Origin: Neotamlana laminarinivorans
GTDB taxonomy: Bacteria > Bacteroidota > Bacteroidia > Flavobacteriales > Flavobacteriaceae
DNA: 64,000 nucleotides
Assembly: GCF_020523925.1 (NCBI RefSeq)
Contig: NZ_JAJAPW010000002.1
Coordinates: 124,001 to 188,000, forward strand
Direction: 5' to 3'
Under the pieces are notes generated by a model that saw only the letters and a program-made list of their open reading frames with translations, had not been told where the DNA came from and did not search any database. Each line of letters begins with the position of its first letter. Positions within the stretch are counted from its first letter, which is position 1. Both the position numbers and the translations under genes were made by a program. Below are positions 46,319 to 54,793 of the stretch, piece by piece.

Positions 46319-46334
46319 TACGTATTTATACTTA
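46319..46334. promoter_or_regulatory. FNR-geometry dyad upstream of the globin operon
   Basis: TACGTA-TTTA-TACTTA, one arm differing by A to C from the TAAGTA form. It is overlapped by the 16-base palindrome ATAAATACGTATTTAT (46314-46329 region). It lies 48-63 bases before the globin ATG, a location suited to activation. Confidence 0.5.
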
Positions 46335-46472
46335 ACAAATTTAAAGCGACTATTTAAAACTAAGTATGAGGAATTATATGCTATTCACCTCTTTTTAAAC
46401 AAGTAAAAAGCTGTAAAAAAACAGATTATAACATGTGAAAATATTAAACAAAAAGCTATAAAAACAAAAAAA

Positions 46473-46524
46473 AGCCGCACAACAAAGTACAGCTCCTATT
46501 TATGGTTGTTGGTAAAAGTGCGCT
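46473..46524 (-). terminator. Imperfect terminator after the FNR-like gene
   Basis: On the minus strand AGCGCAC and AACAAC segments can pair, with a bulge, with GTTGTGCGGCT just before a run of eight T (about 46465-46472). It begins at the FNR-like stop codon. Confidence 0.4.
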
Positions 46525-47266
46525 AACTATCTAAATAAAAATTATGTTCACTAATTTCATTTTTTAATCCTTGAATATCGTTAATTGCTATTTTTTTTCC
46601 ACTTGCTGAAATTAATTTTTCTGTTTTTAAAGCAGAAAACACACGAATAACTTGCTCCTCTGTAGTACCTGCATGATCTGCATATTCTTTTCGACTTAAA
46701 ACAACATCTAAATAACCCTTATTTACTCCGAATTTCCTATGAATATACAACAAAGTATCTATTACTCGTTCCCTAACCGTCATTTGAGAAATAGACTTAA
46801 CTTTAGATTCACTTCTATTTAATTCATCTGCATAAAACATCATAAAATCGTAAGCTAATTTCGCATTAGACAATAAAGCCTCTTGTAAAACCGATTTTGA
46901 AAAATAACATAAAATAGTGTTTTCAATTGCTATGGCACCAATAGAATAGTATTCTTCTGTACCAAACCCCCTGTGACCGATAATTTCACCCTCTTTTGCA
47001 AAACGAACTATTTGCTCTTTTCCATTAATACCGGTTCTAAAAACCTTTACCTTCCCTTTTAAAACAAAGAACAAACCATTAACAGGAGCCCCTTCTATAA
47101 CAAATTGCTGCCCTTTTTTGCAGCGTATATTTCTTTTTAGTAAAGCATCAGAACCTGCTGTTAAAAGCAAATTTTTTTTTATTAAACAATTGTAATTTTC
47201 ACAGACCTCACAACTTACATCAAAAGCTGCTCTTTTCTTAATAATAGAAGAAGTGTTAGGCATCAC
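46523..47266 (-). CDS. Crp/Fnr-family regulator with FNR-like iron-sulfur cysteines
   Basis: A 247-residue transcription factor: cyclic-nucleotide-like beta-roll (about 45-150), dimer helix, and a C-terminal winged helix (RKEYADHAGTTEEQVIRVFSALK). Four cysteines, Cys19, Cys22, Cys27 and Cys120, sit almost exactly where E. coli FNR has its 4Fe-4S ligands (20, 23, 29, 122); Cys49 is extra. The recognition helix keeps the Glu and Arg of FNR (E-x-x-x-R) but the FNR Ser is Ile, so a changed half-site is expected. It probably senses O2 or NO and controls the neighbouring nitrate genes. It is divergent from moeA, with a dyad in the shared region. Confidence 0.9.
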   Translation of the reverse strand: MMPNTSSIIKKRAAFDVSCEVCENYNCLIKKNLLLTAGSDALLKRNIRCKKGQQFVIEGAPVNGLFFVLKGKVKVFRTGINGKEQIVRFAKEGEIIGHRGFGTEEYYSIGAIAIENTILCYFSKSVLQEALLSNAKLAYDFMMFYADELNRSESKVKSISQMTVRERVIDTLLYIHRKFGVNKGYLDVVLSRKEYADHAGTTEEQVIRVFSALKTEKLISASGKKIAINDIQGLKNEISEHNFYLDS

Positions 47267-47305
47267 AAATATTAACTAAAATTACAAATAACTATTTTTC
47301 AATAC

Positions 47306-47313
47306 CAAATATA
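47306..47313 (-). promoter_or_regulatory. Candidate -7 box of the FNR-like gene
   Basis: On the minus strand this reads TATATTTG, an exact TAnnTTTG match, 40 bases before the ATG. It overlaps the dyad at 47312-47327 by two bases, which would allow autoregulation. Confidence 0.5.
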
Positions 47314-47327
47314 AGTAATTATACTTA
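47312..47327. promoter_or_regulatory. FNR-geometry dyad between the FNR-like gene and moeA
   Basis: TAAGTA-ATTA-TACTTA, perfect arms and perfectly palindromic spacer. It abuts the -7 box of the FNR-like gene and lies 167 bases before moeA. It could serve both promoters. Confidence 0.55.
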
Positions 47328-47493
47328 GTTTTTTGTGTTTGTACTTATTTTTATAAAATATGCAAATAAAATGAAGCTTATTTATGAAATTCAAAATTAA
47401 CATCTATATTAAAAAGCTTTTCACTAAAAAAAACACACAAAACAACCTTTACTATAAAAAAGCGTTATATTTACTAAAACATAACGAAATAAA

Positions 47494-48672
47494 ATGATTA
47501 CTATAAATGACGCTATTTCAAAAATAAAAGCAAGTATTTCGCCCAGCTTTAAAACAACCATCAAAACTATTGAAAAAGCAAATGGTTATGTTCTAGCAAA
47601 CAATATAATTTCCCCTATTAACATGCCACCATTTAGACAATCTGCTATGGACGGTTATGCTTTAAACTTACACGATAGCTTAACTTATAAATTAATTGAT
47701 GAAGTTAAAGCCGGCGACCCACACCAGCCTATTTTAAAACCAGGTGAAGCCGTTAGAATTTTTACTGGCGCAGCTGTTCCAGACACAGCAAATGCTATAA
47801 TGATGCAAGAGAAAGTTAAAACCAATGGAAAACAAATTACTGTGCAGCATAATATTACTCAAAATTTAAATATTAGACCATTAGGCGAGCAAGTAAAAAA
47901 AGGAGACATTGCTTTAAAAAAAGAAACCAAATTAAACCCGGCCGCAATTGGCTATTTAACGTCTTTGGGAATTACCGAAGTTTCAGTAATTAAAAAACCA
48001 GACATTGCTATTATTACAACAGGCAACGAACTTGTTGAACCCGGAACACCACTAAAACACGGGCAAATTTACGAGAGCAACTCTAAAATGCTTCAAACCG
48101 CTTTATATGGTTTAAAATTTTACAACGTTACGCTTCATAAAGTTGAAGACAATTACGAAAAAACATTACAACTCTTAAATTCAGTAATTAAAACAAACGA
48201 CTTGGCAATAATTACAGGCGGCATCTCTGTTGGTGATTACGATTTTGTTGGGAAAGCGTTAAAAGAATTAAAAGTTAACGAGATATTTTATAAGGTTAAA
48301 CAAAAACCTGGAAAACCTTTATTCTTCGGAAAAAAAAACAACACCTCTATTTTTGCATTACCCGGAAATCCGGCAGCAGCATTAAGCTGTTTTTACATTT
48401 ATGTATACATGGCTTTACAAAAAATGATGAACAGAACCGAAATAGAATTACCTAGAAAACAAGCTATATCAAGTTGTAACTTCACAAAAAAAGGTGATCG
48501 TCCACAATTTTTAAAAGCAATATATTCTGAAGGGAAAGTAGAAATTCTTGAAGGTCAAAACTCATCAATGCTTCAAACTTTTGCCCTATCAAATGCTTTA
48601 GTTTTTATTCCTGAAGATACGCAAGAAGTAAAAATAAACGACACCGTTGAAACCATTTTACTACCTGTTTAA
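47494..48672 (+). CDS. moeA: Molybdopterin molybdenumtransferase
   Basis: A 392-residue cytoplasmic enzyme inserting molybdate into adenylylated molybdopterin. Motifs: NMPPFRQSAMDGYAL, GDPHQPILKPGEAVRIFTGAAVP, ITTGNELVEPG, ITGGISVGDYDFV, KPGKPLFFGKK and LPGNPAAALSCF. The length matches the family. It starts the Moco operon on the plus strand, followed by the ModE-like gene after 11 bases. Confidence 0.96.
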   Translation: MITINDAISKIKASISPSFKTTIKTIEKANGYVLANNIISPINMPPFRQSAMDGYALNLHDSLTYKLIDEVKAGDPHQPILKPGEAVRIFTGAAVPDTANAIMMQEKVKTNGKQITVQHNITQNLNIRPLGEQVKKGDIALKKETKLNPAAIGYLTSLGITEVSVIKKPDIAIITTGNELVEPGTPLKHGQIYESNSKMLQTALYGLKFYNVTLHKVEDNYEKTLQLLNSVIKTNDLAIITGGISVGDYDFVGKALKELKVNEIFYKVKQKPGKPLFFGKKNNTSIFALPGNPAAALSCFYIYVYMALQKMMNRTEIELPRKQAISSCNFTKKGDRPQFLKAIYSEGKVEILEGQNSSMLQTFALSNALVFIPEDTQEVKINDTVETILLPV

Positions 48673-48683
48673 ACCTTAATAAT

Positions 48684-49022
48684 ATGAGCTATAAAATTAA
48701 AAGTAGAATATGGATTGAAGCAGACAACAATGTGCTTCTTGGCCAAGGTCGCGTACAACTATTAAAAGCCATAGCCAAAACAGGGTCACTCTCGAAAGCT
48801 GCTAAATCGCTAAACATTTCATATAAAAAAGCATGGACTCTTTTAGATTCTGTAAACAAATCAGCAAAAAAACCAGTGACAATAAATAGCATTGGCGGCA
48901 AAGGTGGTGGCGGTGCAGAGTTAACAGATTACGGCATATCTTTAATTCGAGCCTTTGACGAAATAAACCAAAATTGCTGGGATTTTTTAGACAAACAAAT
49001 ACAAAAAATAGATAGTTTATAA
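48684..49022 (+). CDS. ModE-type N-terminal winged-helix regulator without molybdate domain
   Basis: A 112-residue DNA-binding protein with the ModE winged helix (GQGRVQLLKAIAKTGSLSKAAKSLNISYKKAWTLLDSVN) and the GGKGGGGAELTDYG turn. The MOP domains that bind molybdate in full ModE are absent, so molybdate sensing would need a partner, or the protein works as a simple regulator. Position inside the Moco operon fits local control. Confidence 0.85.
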   Translation: MSYKIKSRIWIEADNNVLLGQGRVQLLKAIAKTGSLSKAAKSLNISYKKAWTLLDSVNKSAKKPVTINSIGGKGGGGAELTDYGISLIRAFDEINQNCWDFLDKQIQKIDSL

Positions 49023-49023
49023 A

Positions 49024-49764
49024 ATGCTTCAAACCGAAAACATATATATTTTCCTAACAATGTTACCAATTGTATCATTTCTATACGCCAGTGTAGGACA
49101 TGGTGGAGCAAGTGGCTATTTAGCATTAATGGCCTTATTTTCATTTGCTCCAGAAACCATGAAACCCACCGCTTTACTACTTAACTTATTTGTGGCTGGC
49201 ATATCGTTTTACTATTATTTTAAAGCAGGACATTTTAATAAAAAACTGTTTTTAGCATTCGCTATTACCTCAATTCCTTGTGCATTTTTAGGCGGAACCA
49301 TTGAAATTGACGCCTCCATATACAAGAAAATATTAGCCATATTACTCATATTTGCTATTTTAAAAATGCTTAATGTTTTTGGCAATAAAAAAGAAAACAT
49401 AAAACCTTTAAAACTATGGCAAGGACTTATTGTTGGCGGCATAATCGGGTTTTTCTCAGGCTTAATAGGTATTGGAGGCGGCATAATATTAACCCCAGTA
49501 ATTTTACTATTACATTGGGGTAAAATGAAGGAAGCCGCAGCAGTTTCAGCATTATTTATTTGGGTAAATTCTGCATCTGGATTAATTGGGCAAATTAGTA
49601 GCGGTGTTACCATTAAATCCGAATCATTTATACTAATTATTGTTGCTTTAATTGGCGGAACTTTAGGAGGCTATTTTGGCAGTAAAAAATTAAACAACAA
49701 AAAGCTACGACACATTTTAGCTTTTGTACTAGTAATTGCCTGTTTTAAATTGATTTTAACTTAA
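49024..49764 (+). CDS. TSUP-family membrane permease (TauE/SafE type)
   Basis: A 246-residue inner-membrane protein with about eight hydrophobic segments in two repeats; the first starts YASVGHGGASGYLALMALF and the second GGIIGFFSGLIGIGGGIILTPVIL, the family glycine-rich motifs. TSUP members move sulfite, sulfonates or other anions. It lies between the ModE-like and mobA genes with 1-base gaps, so an anion connected with molybdopterin (sulfite, molybdate, nitrite) is possible; the substrate is unknown. Confidence 0.88.
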   Translation: MLQTENIYIFLTMLPIVSFLYASVGHGGASGYLALMALFSFAPETMKPTALLLNLFVAGISFYYYFKAGHFNKKLFLAFAITSIPCAFLGGTIEIDASIYKKILAILLIFAILKMLNVFGNKKENIKPLKLWQGLIVGGIIGFFSGLIGIGGGIILTPVILLLHWGKMKEAAAVSALFIWVNSASGLIGQISSGVTIKSESFILIIVALIGGTLGGYFGSKKLNNKKLRHILAFVLVIACFKLILT

Positions 49765-49765
49765 A

Positions 49766-50350
49766 ATGACTAACAAAAACAACATAACAGGCATTGTTTT
49801 AGCCGGCGGAAAAAGCTCTAGAATGGGAACCGATAAAGGTTTTTTAAAAATAGATGGTAAACATTTTGTAGAGTATAGCATTGAAGCCCTAAAACCATTA
49901 ACCACTCAGGTTTTAATAGTTTCTGATAATGTAGATTATAATATTTTTAATTGCGAAAGAATTCCTGATACCATTAAAAATTCTGGTCCGGTATCAGGAA
50001 TTTATTCAGGTTTAACCGCATCAAAAACCAAGTGGAATTTAATTTTAAGCTGCGATATTCCATTAATTAAAACCGAAATATTACAAAAGCTATTAAATGA
50101 AATACCTGATAATTTTGATGCTGTTTTAACCAAAAGCAACAACAAACTTATGCCACTAATTGGGTTATACAAAAAATCGTGTAGTAACACTTTTAAAAAC
50201 GCATTAGAAAATAATGAAAAACGATTGCAAATGGTTTTAAAATCGCTTAAAACAAAACAAATAGTTTTAAAAAATAACGAACAACAAACCACAACCAACA
50301 TAAACACACCTAACGAACTTAAAGCTATAAAAAATGCAAATAACTATTAA
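49766..50350 (+). CDS. mobA: Molybdenum cofactor guanylyltransferase
   Basis: A 194-residue cytoplasmic enzyme making the guanine dinucleotide form of Moco, which the nitrate reductase of this island needs. The nucleotide motif GIVLAGGKSSRMGTDKGFL is followed by SGPVSGIYSGL and LSCDIPLIK. The stop overlaps the start of moaD by 17 bases, showing translational coupling. Confidence 0.94.
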   Translation: MTNKNNITGIVLAGGKSSRMGTDKGFLKIDGKHFVEYSIEALKPLTTQVLIVSDNVDYNIFNCERIPDTIKNSGPVSGIYSGLTASKTKWNLILSCDIPLIKTEILQKLLNEIPDNFDAVLTKSNNKLMPLIGLYKKSCSNTFKNALENNEKRLQMVLKSLKTKQIVLKNNEQQTTTNINTPNELKAIKNANNY

Positions 50351-50567
50351 ATATTTCGGGCAAATAGTGGAAGTTACCCATAAAACCGAAGAAACCCTAG
50401 AAGTTTCAGGCAATCAAATTGCCGATGTATTAAATACGCTGCAAACAAAATATATAAAATTAAAAGATTTAGGCTTTCAAATTGCTCAAAATCAAGAATT
50501 AGTTTCTTTAAACACAAAAATATCTGGAGCCGAAATCGCACTATTACCTCCTTTTGCAGGCGGATAA
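50334..50567 (+). CDS. moaD: Molybdopterin synthase small subunit
   Basis: A 77-residue ubiquitin-like sulfur carrier ending in the required Gly-Gly (LLPPFAGG). It starts MQITIKYFGQIVEV as is typical. It is thiocarboxylated and donates sulfur with MoaE to make molybdopterin. Confidence 0.93.
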   Translation: MQITIKYFGQIVEVTHKTEETLEVSGNQIADVLNTLQTKYIKLKDLGFQIAQNQELVSLNTKISGAEIALLPPFAGG

Positions 50568-50580
50568 ATAATTTATTTTT

Positions 50581-50595
50581 TTCGCTTTCGCGGAA
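50581..50595 (+). repeat. Small GC-rich hairpin between moaD and moaE
   Basis: TTCGCTTTCGCGGAA folds as a short hairpin with loop TTTC and one bulge, in otherwise AT-rich DNA. It looks like a decayed copy of a small palindromic repeat. Weak. Confidence 0.3.
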
Positions 50596-50619
50596 GAATA
50601 GCAAAACTCAAAAAAGCAT

Positions 50620-51063
50620 ATGAAAAGTAAAAACATAAAAAACGTATTTAAAGAAGGCCCTATTTCATCAGAATTCATAGGAAATAGCATTTACAAGCAC
50701 CAAAGCAAAACAAGTATTGGCGCGCATAATATTTTTCTTGGGCAGGTTCGTGCCGATGTGGTTAATGGTAAAACCGTTTCTGCCATAGAATATACAGCTT
50801 ACCAAGACATGGCAAACCAAAAGTTTCATGATATTCGAGAAGCAACTTTTAACAAATTCCAGCTCACTTGCATGCATATTTACCACAGTTTAGGCACAGT
50901 TAAAGCTGGTGAAATTTGCCTTTTTGTTTTTGTTTCGGCACCACACCGTAAAGTAGTTTTTAAAGCTCTAGAATATGTAGTTGAAGAAATAAAAGCACAT
51001 GTTCCCGTTTTTGGCAAAGAAATTTTCGAAGACCAATCGCATCAATGGAAAGTTAATAATTGA
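50620..51063 (+). CDS. moaE: Molybdopterin synthase large subunit
   Basis: A 147-residue cytoplasmic subunit that converts cyclic pyranopterin to molybdopterin with MoaD. Motifs: GAHNIFLGQVRAD, IEYTAYQDMANQKF, HSLGTVKAGEICLFVFVSAPHRKVVFKALEYVVEEIKAHVPVFGKEIF with the catalytic lysine region. Length normal. Confidence 0.95.
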   Translation: MKSKNIKNVFKEGPISSEFIGNSIYKHQSKTSIGAHNIFLGQVRADVVNGKTVSAIEYTAYQDMANQKFHDIREATFNKFQLTCMHIYHSLGTVKAGEICLFVFVSAPHRKVVFKALEYVVEEIKAHVPVFGKEIFEDQSHQWKVNN

Positions 51064-51069
51064 TTTATT

Positions 51070-51240
51070 ATGAAAGAAGCCTTAAAAAAACGTACAAAAA
51101 TTTTTGCTCATAATTGCATTAAATTGACTGATTATTTACCTAAAACATATTTAGAAAATAAAATCAACTATTTATTGAAATAATCTAGCGAATTGACCTC
51201 TACTTTCATTGCTTCAAGAAAAATAGCAAGCAGAAAATAA
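51070..51240 (+). pseudogene. Internally deleted four-helix-bundle (S23-type) protein gene
   Basis: From ATG 51070 the frame reads MKEALKKRTKIFAHNCIK, continuing LTDYLPKTYLENKIN, the usual N-terminus of the four-helix-bundle / 23S-rRNA-intervening-sequence protein family. A TAA stop follows at 51181-51183. In the same frame the following codons read SSELTSTFIASRKIASRK to a stop at 51238, which resembles the C-terminus of the same family. The middle, about 60-70 residues, is missing. This is best explained as an internal deletion leaving both ends. It lies between moaE and the moaC fusion in the Moco operon. Confidence 0.7.
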
Positions 51241-51272
51241 TCAATAAAAATTATACAATACAAAATAATAAA

Positions 51273-52184
51273 ATGGTAGACATCACTCATAAAAACACAA
51301 CACTTAGAACAGCCATAGCCCAAGCAACCGTTAAGGTTAGCAAACCAGAAACTATAGACGCTATTAAAAACAACACCGTGCCAAAAGGCCATGTATTTGC
51401 CATGAGCAAAGCCGCTGGACTTTTAGGTGTTAAACGCACACCAGACATTTTACCAGATTGCCACCCATTACCTATTGAGTTTACTGGCGTTGAATATGAA
51501 ATTGACGGGTTAAACATTCATATTATTTTTACTGTAAAAACCATTTATAAAACCGGCGTAGAGGTTGAAGCTATGCACGGTGCTAGTGTTGTAGCTTTAA
51601 ACATGTACGATATGCTAAAACCAATTGATAAAGGCATAGAAATACATGCTATAAAATTATTGAAAAAGAAAGGTGGAAAATCTGATTACAAAAACCGCTT
51701 TAAAAAAGATTTAACCGCTGCAGTAATAGTTTGCAGCGACAGTATTTCTGCAGGACAGAAAGAAGATAAAGCAGGAAAAGCCATTATTGAAAAACTAAAA
51801 TCTTGCGAAGTTAAAATTTCTGAATACGTAATTATTCCAGATGAAGTTGATGCCATTCAAAGTAAATTAAAAATGTATCATGAAAACAATATAGATTTAG
51901 TAATTTACACAGGCGGCACTGGCCTTTCGGCTAGAGACGTAACACCAGAAGCTTTACTTCCAATTTTAGACAGGCGAATTCCAGGAATAGAAGAAGCCAT
52001 TAGAAGTTATGGCCAACAACGCATGCCTTTTGCTATGCTATCTCGAAGCATTGCAGGAACCATTGGAAGCACCTTAGTTTTAGCGCTTCCAGGATCAACC
52101 AATGGTGCTAAAGAATCTATGGATGCTATTTTCCCTTCCGTTTTGCATAGTTATGGCGTATTGGCAGGTGCAAGACACGACTAA
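51273..52184 (+). CDS. moaCB: Fused MoaC - MogA/MoaB-type protein (bifunctional MoaCB)
   Basis: A 303-residue fusion. Residues 1 to about 150 are cyclic pyranopterin monophosphate synthase MoaC (TVPKGHVFAMSKAAGLLGVKRTPDILPDCHPLPI; EVEAMHGASVVALNMYDMLKP). Residues about 155-303 are the molybdopterin adenylyltransferase domain (VCSDSISAGQKEDKAG; YTGGTGLSARDVTPEAL; LPGSTNGAKESMD). The fusion joins first and late steps of Moco synthesis. It is seen in other Bacteroidota. Confidence 0.94.
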   Translation: MVDITHKNTTLRTAIAQATVKVSKPETIDAIKNNTVPKGHVFAMSKAAGLLGVKRTPDILPDCHPLPIEFTGVEYEIDGLNIHIIFTVKTIYKTGVEVEAMHGASVVALNMYDMLKPIDKGIEIHAIKLLKKKGGKSDYKNRFKKDLTAAVIVCSDSISAGQKEDKAGKAIIEKLKSCEVKISEYVIIPDEVDAIQSKLKMYHENNIDLVIYTGGTGLSARDVTPEALLPILDRRIPGIEEAIRSYGQQRMPFAMLSRSIAGTIGSTLVLALPGSTNGAKESMDAIFPSVLHSYGVLAGARHD

Positions 52185-52230
52185 ACAACGTATTTACAAA
52201 ATTTAACTAGTAGTTAAACTAAGCGAATAA

Positions 52231-53238
52231 ATGAACAAAAATAAAAACATATTAACAGATAAATTTAGCAGGCAACACACTTACCTGCGCATTTCGCTTA
52301 CCGAAAGGTGTAATTTACGCTGTACGTATTGCATGCCCGAAAACGGTGTACCGTTATCACCAAAAAGCCACTTAATGACCTACGAAGAAATTTACAGCAT
52401 AGCAAAAACCTTTGTAGATAATGGTATAACCAAAATTAGATTAACTGGAGGCGAACCCCTTGTTAGAAAAGATTTTACGGTTATTTTAAAAAAATTAGCC
52501 ACACTACCCGTAGAACTTTCTATAACCACCAACGCTGTAATTATTGATAGATTTATTGATGATTTAAAAACCTATGGTGTTAAAAACATTAATGTTAGTT
52601 TAGATTCACTCAACAAAGAAAAGTTTACACATATAACGCGCCGAAACAATTTCGATAAAGTTTATAACAACATTTTAAAACTTATAAACGAAGGCTTTAA
52701 TATTAAACTTAATGCGGTTTTAATGAAAGACTTTAATGAAGATGAAATAGTAGATTTTATAAAATTCACTAAAAACCTACCTATTTCGGTTCGATTTATT
52801 GAGTTTATGCCTTTTGATGGCAATAAATGGGATAAAAGTAAAATGATATCTTATGCTGAAGTTATGCAATATGCCGAGGCAGAATTTACACAAAATGATA
52901 TTTTAAGATTACAAGATGCGCCAAACGACACCTCTAAAAACTATAAAATTAATGGTTACAAAGGAAGTTTCGCCATAATAAGTTCTGTTACCAATCCGTT
53001 TTGTGATTCATGTAACCGACTTAGATTAACTGCAAACGGCCAATTAAAAAATTGTTTATTTTCCGCTGAAGAATCAGATTTACTAACAACACTTCGCCAA
53101 GGAAACTCCATAGAACCTGTTATTAAAAAAGCCATAGAAGCCAAGTTTAAAATACGTGGCGGTATGGACACATTAAAAAAGCTAGAAAAACCTCAGCTTC
53201 ATACCAAAAACAGAAGCATGATAACTATTGGTGGATAG
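52231..53238 (+). CDS. moaA: GTP 3',8-cyclase
   Basis: A 335-residue radical SAM enzyme that starts Moco synthesis from GTP. N-terminal cluster ERCNLRCTYCMPENG (C-x3-C-x2-C), LTGGEPLVRKD for SAM, and a C-terminal second 4Fe-4S site CDSCNRLRLTANGQLKNC. The end is Gly-Gly (ITIGG), required for activity in MoaA. It is the last gene of the plus-strand Moco operon, convergent with the rubredoxin gene after 121 bases. Confidence 0.96.
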   Translation: MNKNKNILTDKFSRQHTYLRISLTERCNLRCTYCMPENGVPLSPKSHLMTYEEIYSIAKTFVDNGITKIRLTGGEPLVRKDFTVILKKLATLPVELSITTNAVIIDRFIDDLKTYGVKNINVSLDSLNKEKFTHITRRNNFDKVYNNILKLINEGFNIKLNAVLMKDFNEDEIVDFIKFTKNLPISVRFIEFMPFDGNKWDKSKMISYAEVMQYAEAEFTQNDILRLQDAPNDTSKNYKINGYKGSFAIISSVTNPFCDSCNRLRLTANGQLKNCLFSAEESDLLTTLRQGNSIEPVIKKAIEAKFKIRGGMDTLKKLEKPQLHTKNRSMITIGG

Positions 53239-53359
53239 CAAAAGCCAGTTTAAGAATTTTTTTAAAAATTAAACAAGAGAATGCCTCTCACTACTTCTTA
53301 AGTTTTAACTAACTAAAAACCTCAAACCGACAAATTGCAATCCTTTCTTCAACCAAAAA

Positions 53360-54793
53360 TTAAACTTTATTTATTAAAACTTTTTTATCGAAACTAGACT
53401 TTGGTGCCTCACACAACGAACATTTATATGTTTCCGGTAAGGCTTCAAAACTAGTGTTTGGCAGAATATTTTGCGTAATATCGCCATATAACTTATTGTA
53501 AACTGTTAAACATTCAGTACATTGATAAACTTCTTCCTCTAAAGTTTCAGAAATAACTAATTCGGCTTCTGATTCAGAGCTTTCATTTCCTAAATTTTCA
53601 AAATACAGCTTACTTAATTCCATTAATAACCCAGGAAGCTCAACCATATCCACATCTTGAACATGCACTATATATTCTCTTGTATTGGGATCGAAATTTT
53701 TAGCGTAAAGTAAATTATAAGTATCTCTAATTATAAAATCTCCAACAGCTTCTGGTGCTTTATTTTTTTCAATAACTATAGAGGTAAAGTTATAAGTAGT
53801 ACTATCAAAATTGGTTATACCAAAAGTTAAACCATAAGTACTAATATCATTTTGATCGAAATTAGTTACTAAGTATTTTTTTAAGTTTAAAGCATCTTTA
53901 TCATTTACCGGAATATGCCAATTCATTTCTAACATAGAATGGCGTACATTTATACCAAACTTACCTAAAAATTTCTCCCATTGTAATTTAAACTCTGTCG
54001 GAATTCCTTTTACTATAAAGCTTTTCCATGGAGTAATAGATATTTTTCCAATTTTATTTTCTGCACAAATTTCACAAAGTGACTTTAAAAATTTAATATC
54101 GTAGCGGTTGTTGCGCCAATACAAACCCAACCAATATTTATCACCAATTCGGTTCATGCCTTCATAATAAGGAAAAGGGTAAAATGGCACTTCAAGTGGC
54201 TTATCTACAGTTCTATTATTTGTATCTACTGCATCACTAACAAGCTGAAAAATTGTTTCCACATTTTCAGGGTCTTCTTTAAGCACTTGCTCAATCGCTA
54301 TTTCTATTTTATCCATATCCCAACTGTATATAAGCGCTGGGTACATTTGTGTTTTTTTCCACCCTGGTAAACGAATGTATAGATACCAATAATCTTGATG
54401 ATGAGATGCCACAAAATTAATATTACCAGTAAACAAAGGCACTAAGCGCTGTTTAGGATCGGCAACATTTACACGTAACTTTAAATCGTGCTTAAACTGC
54501 TCTATAATGTACAAATACCTATCACTAGTTAACCATGACGTACTTGGTAATATATCTGCAGAAACATATGAAGACGATAAATTCTCTACACTATCACGTT
54601 TTGGCTTAACAAAGGTAATTTTATCAAATTTGCTAAATTTACTTTCGTCTATTTCTTCGGGAAAAATAATATCTTGTCTCGAGCCAAATGAAATAGCATC
54701 TAACCCAAGATATTCTGCAGCTTCGCAAATATATTTTAACTCTCCTGGCGACAGTACACCACCATTAATTCGTAATCTGTATGGCTCTATCAT
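53360..54793 (-). CDS. Nitrite/sulfite-reductase-like protein without cluster cysteines, fused to a C-terminal rubredoxin
   Basis: A 477-residue protein. The N-terminal part (about 1-400) resembles the NiR/SiR-ferredoxin-like fold (RINGGVLSPGELKYICEAAEYLGLD near the start and KIGKISITPWKSFIVKGI later, as in NirA/CobG). The C-x5-C / C-x3-C motifs for the siroheme 4Fe-4S site are absent. The end (about 422-470) is a rubredoxin domain with Cys425, 428, 458, 461 (CTEC, CSLC) and the NILPNTSFEALPETYKC segment. It starts with TAATG, one base overlapping the nitrate reductase stop, so they are co-translated. It probably feeds or docks electrons to that enzyme; catalysis is doubtful. Confidence 0.8.
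   Translation of the reverse strand: MIEPYRLRINGGVLSPGELKYICEAAEYLGLDAISFGSRQDIIFPEEIDESKFSKFDKITFVKPKRDSVENLSSSYVSADILPSTSWLTSDRYLYIIEQFKHDLKLRVNVADPKQRLVPLFTGNINFVASHHQDYWYLYIRLPGWKKTQMYPALIYSWDMDKIEIAIEQVLKEDPENVETIFQLVSDAVDTNNRTVDKPLEVPFYPFPYYEGMNRIGDKYWLGLYWRNNRYDIKFLKSLCEICAENKIGKISITPWKSFIVKGIPTEFKLQWEKFLGKFGINVRHSMLEMNWHIPVNDKDALNLKKYLVTNFDQNDISTYGLTFGITNFDSTTYNFTSIVIEKNKAPEAVGDFIIRDTYNLLYAKNFDPNTREYIVHVQDVDMVELPGLLMELSKLYFENLGNESSESEAELVISETLEEEVYQCTECLTVYNKLYGDITQNILPNTSFEALPETYKCSLCEAPKSSFDKKVLINKV

Noticed and set aside
53239-53359. Terminator between convergent moaA and the rubredoxin gene
   Set aside because: No stem with a following T-run could be found; only short A/T stretches are present.
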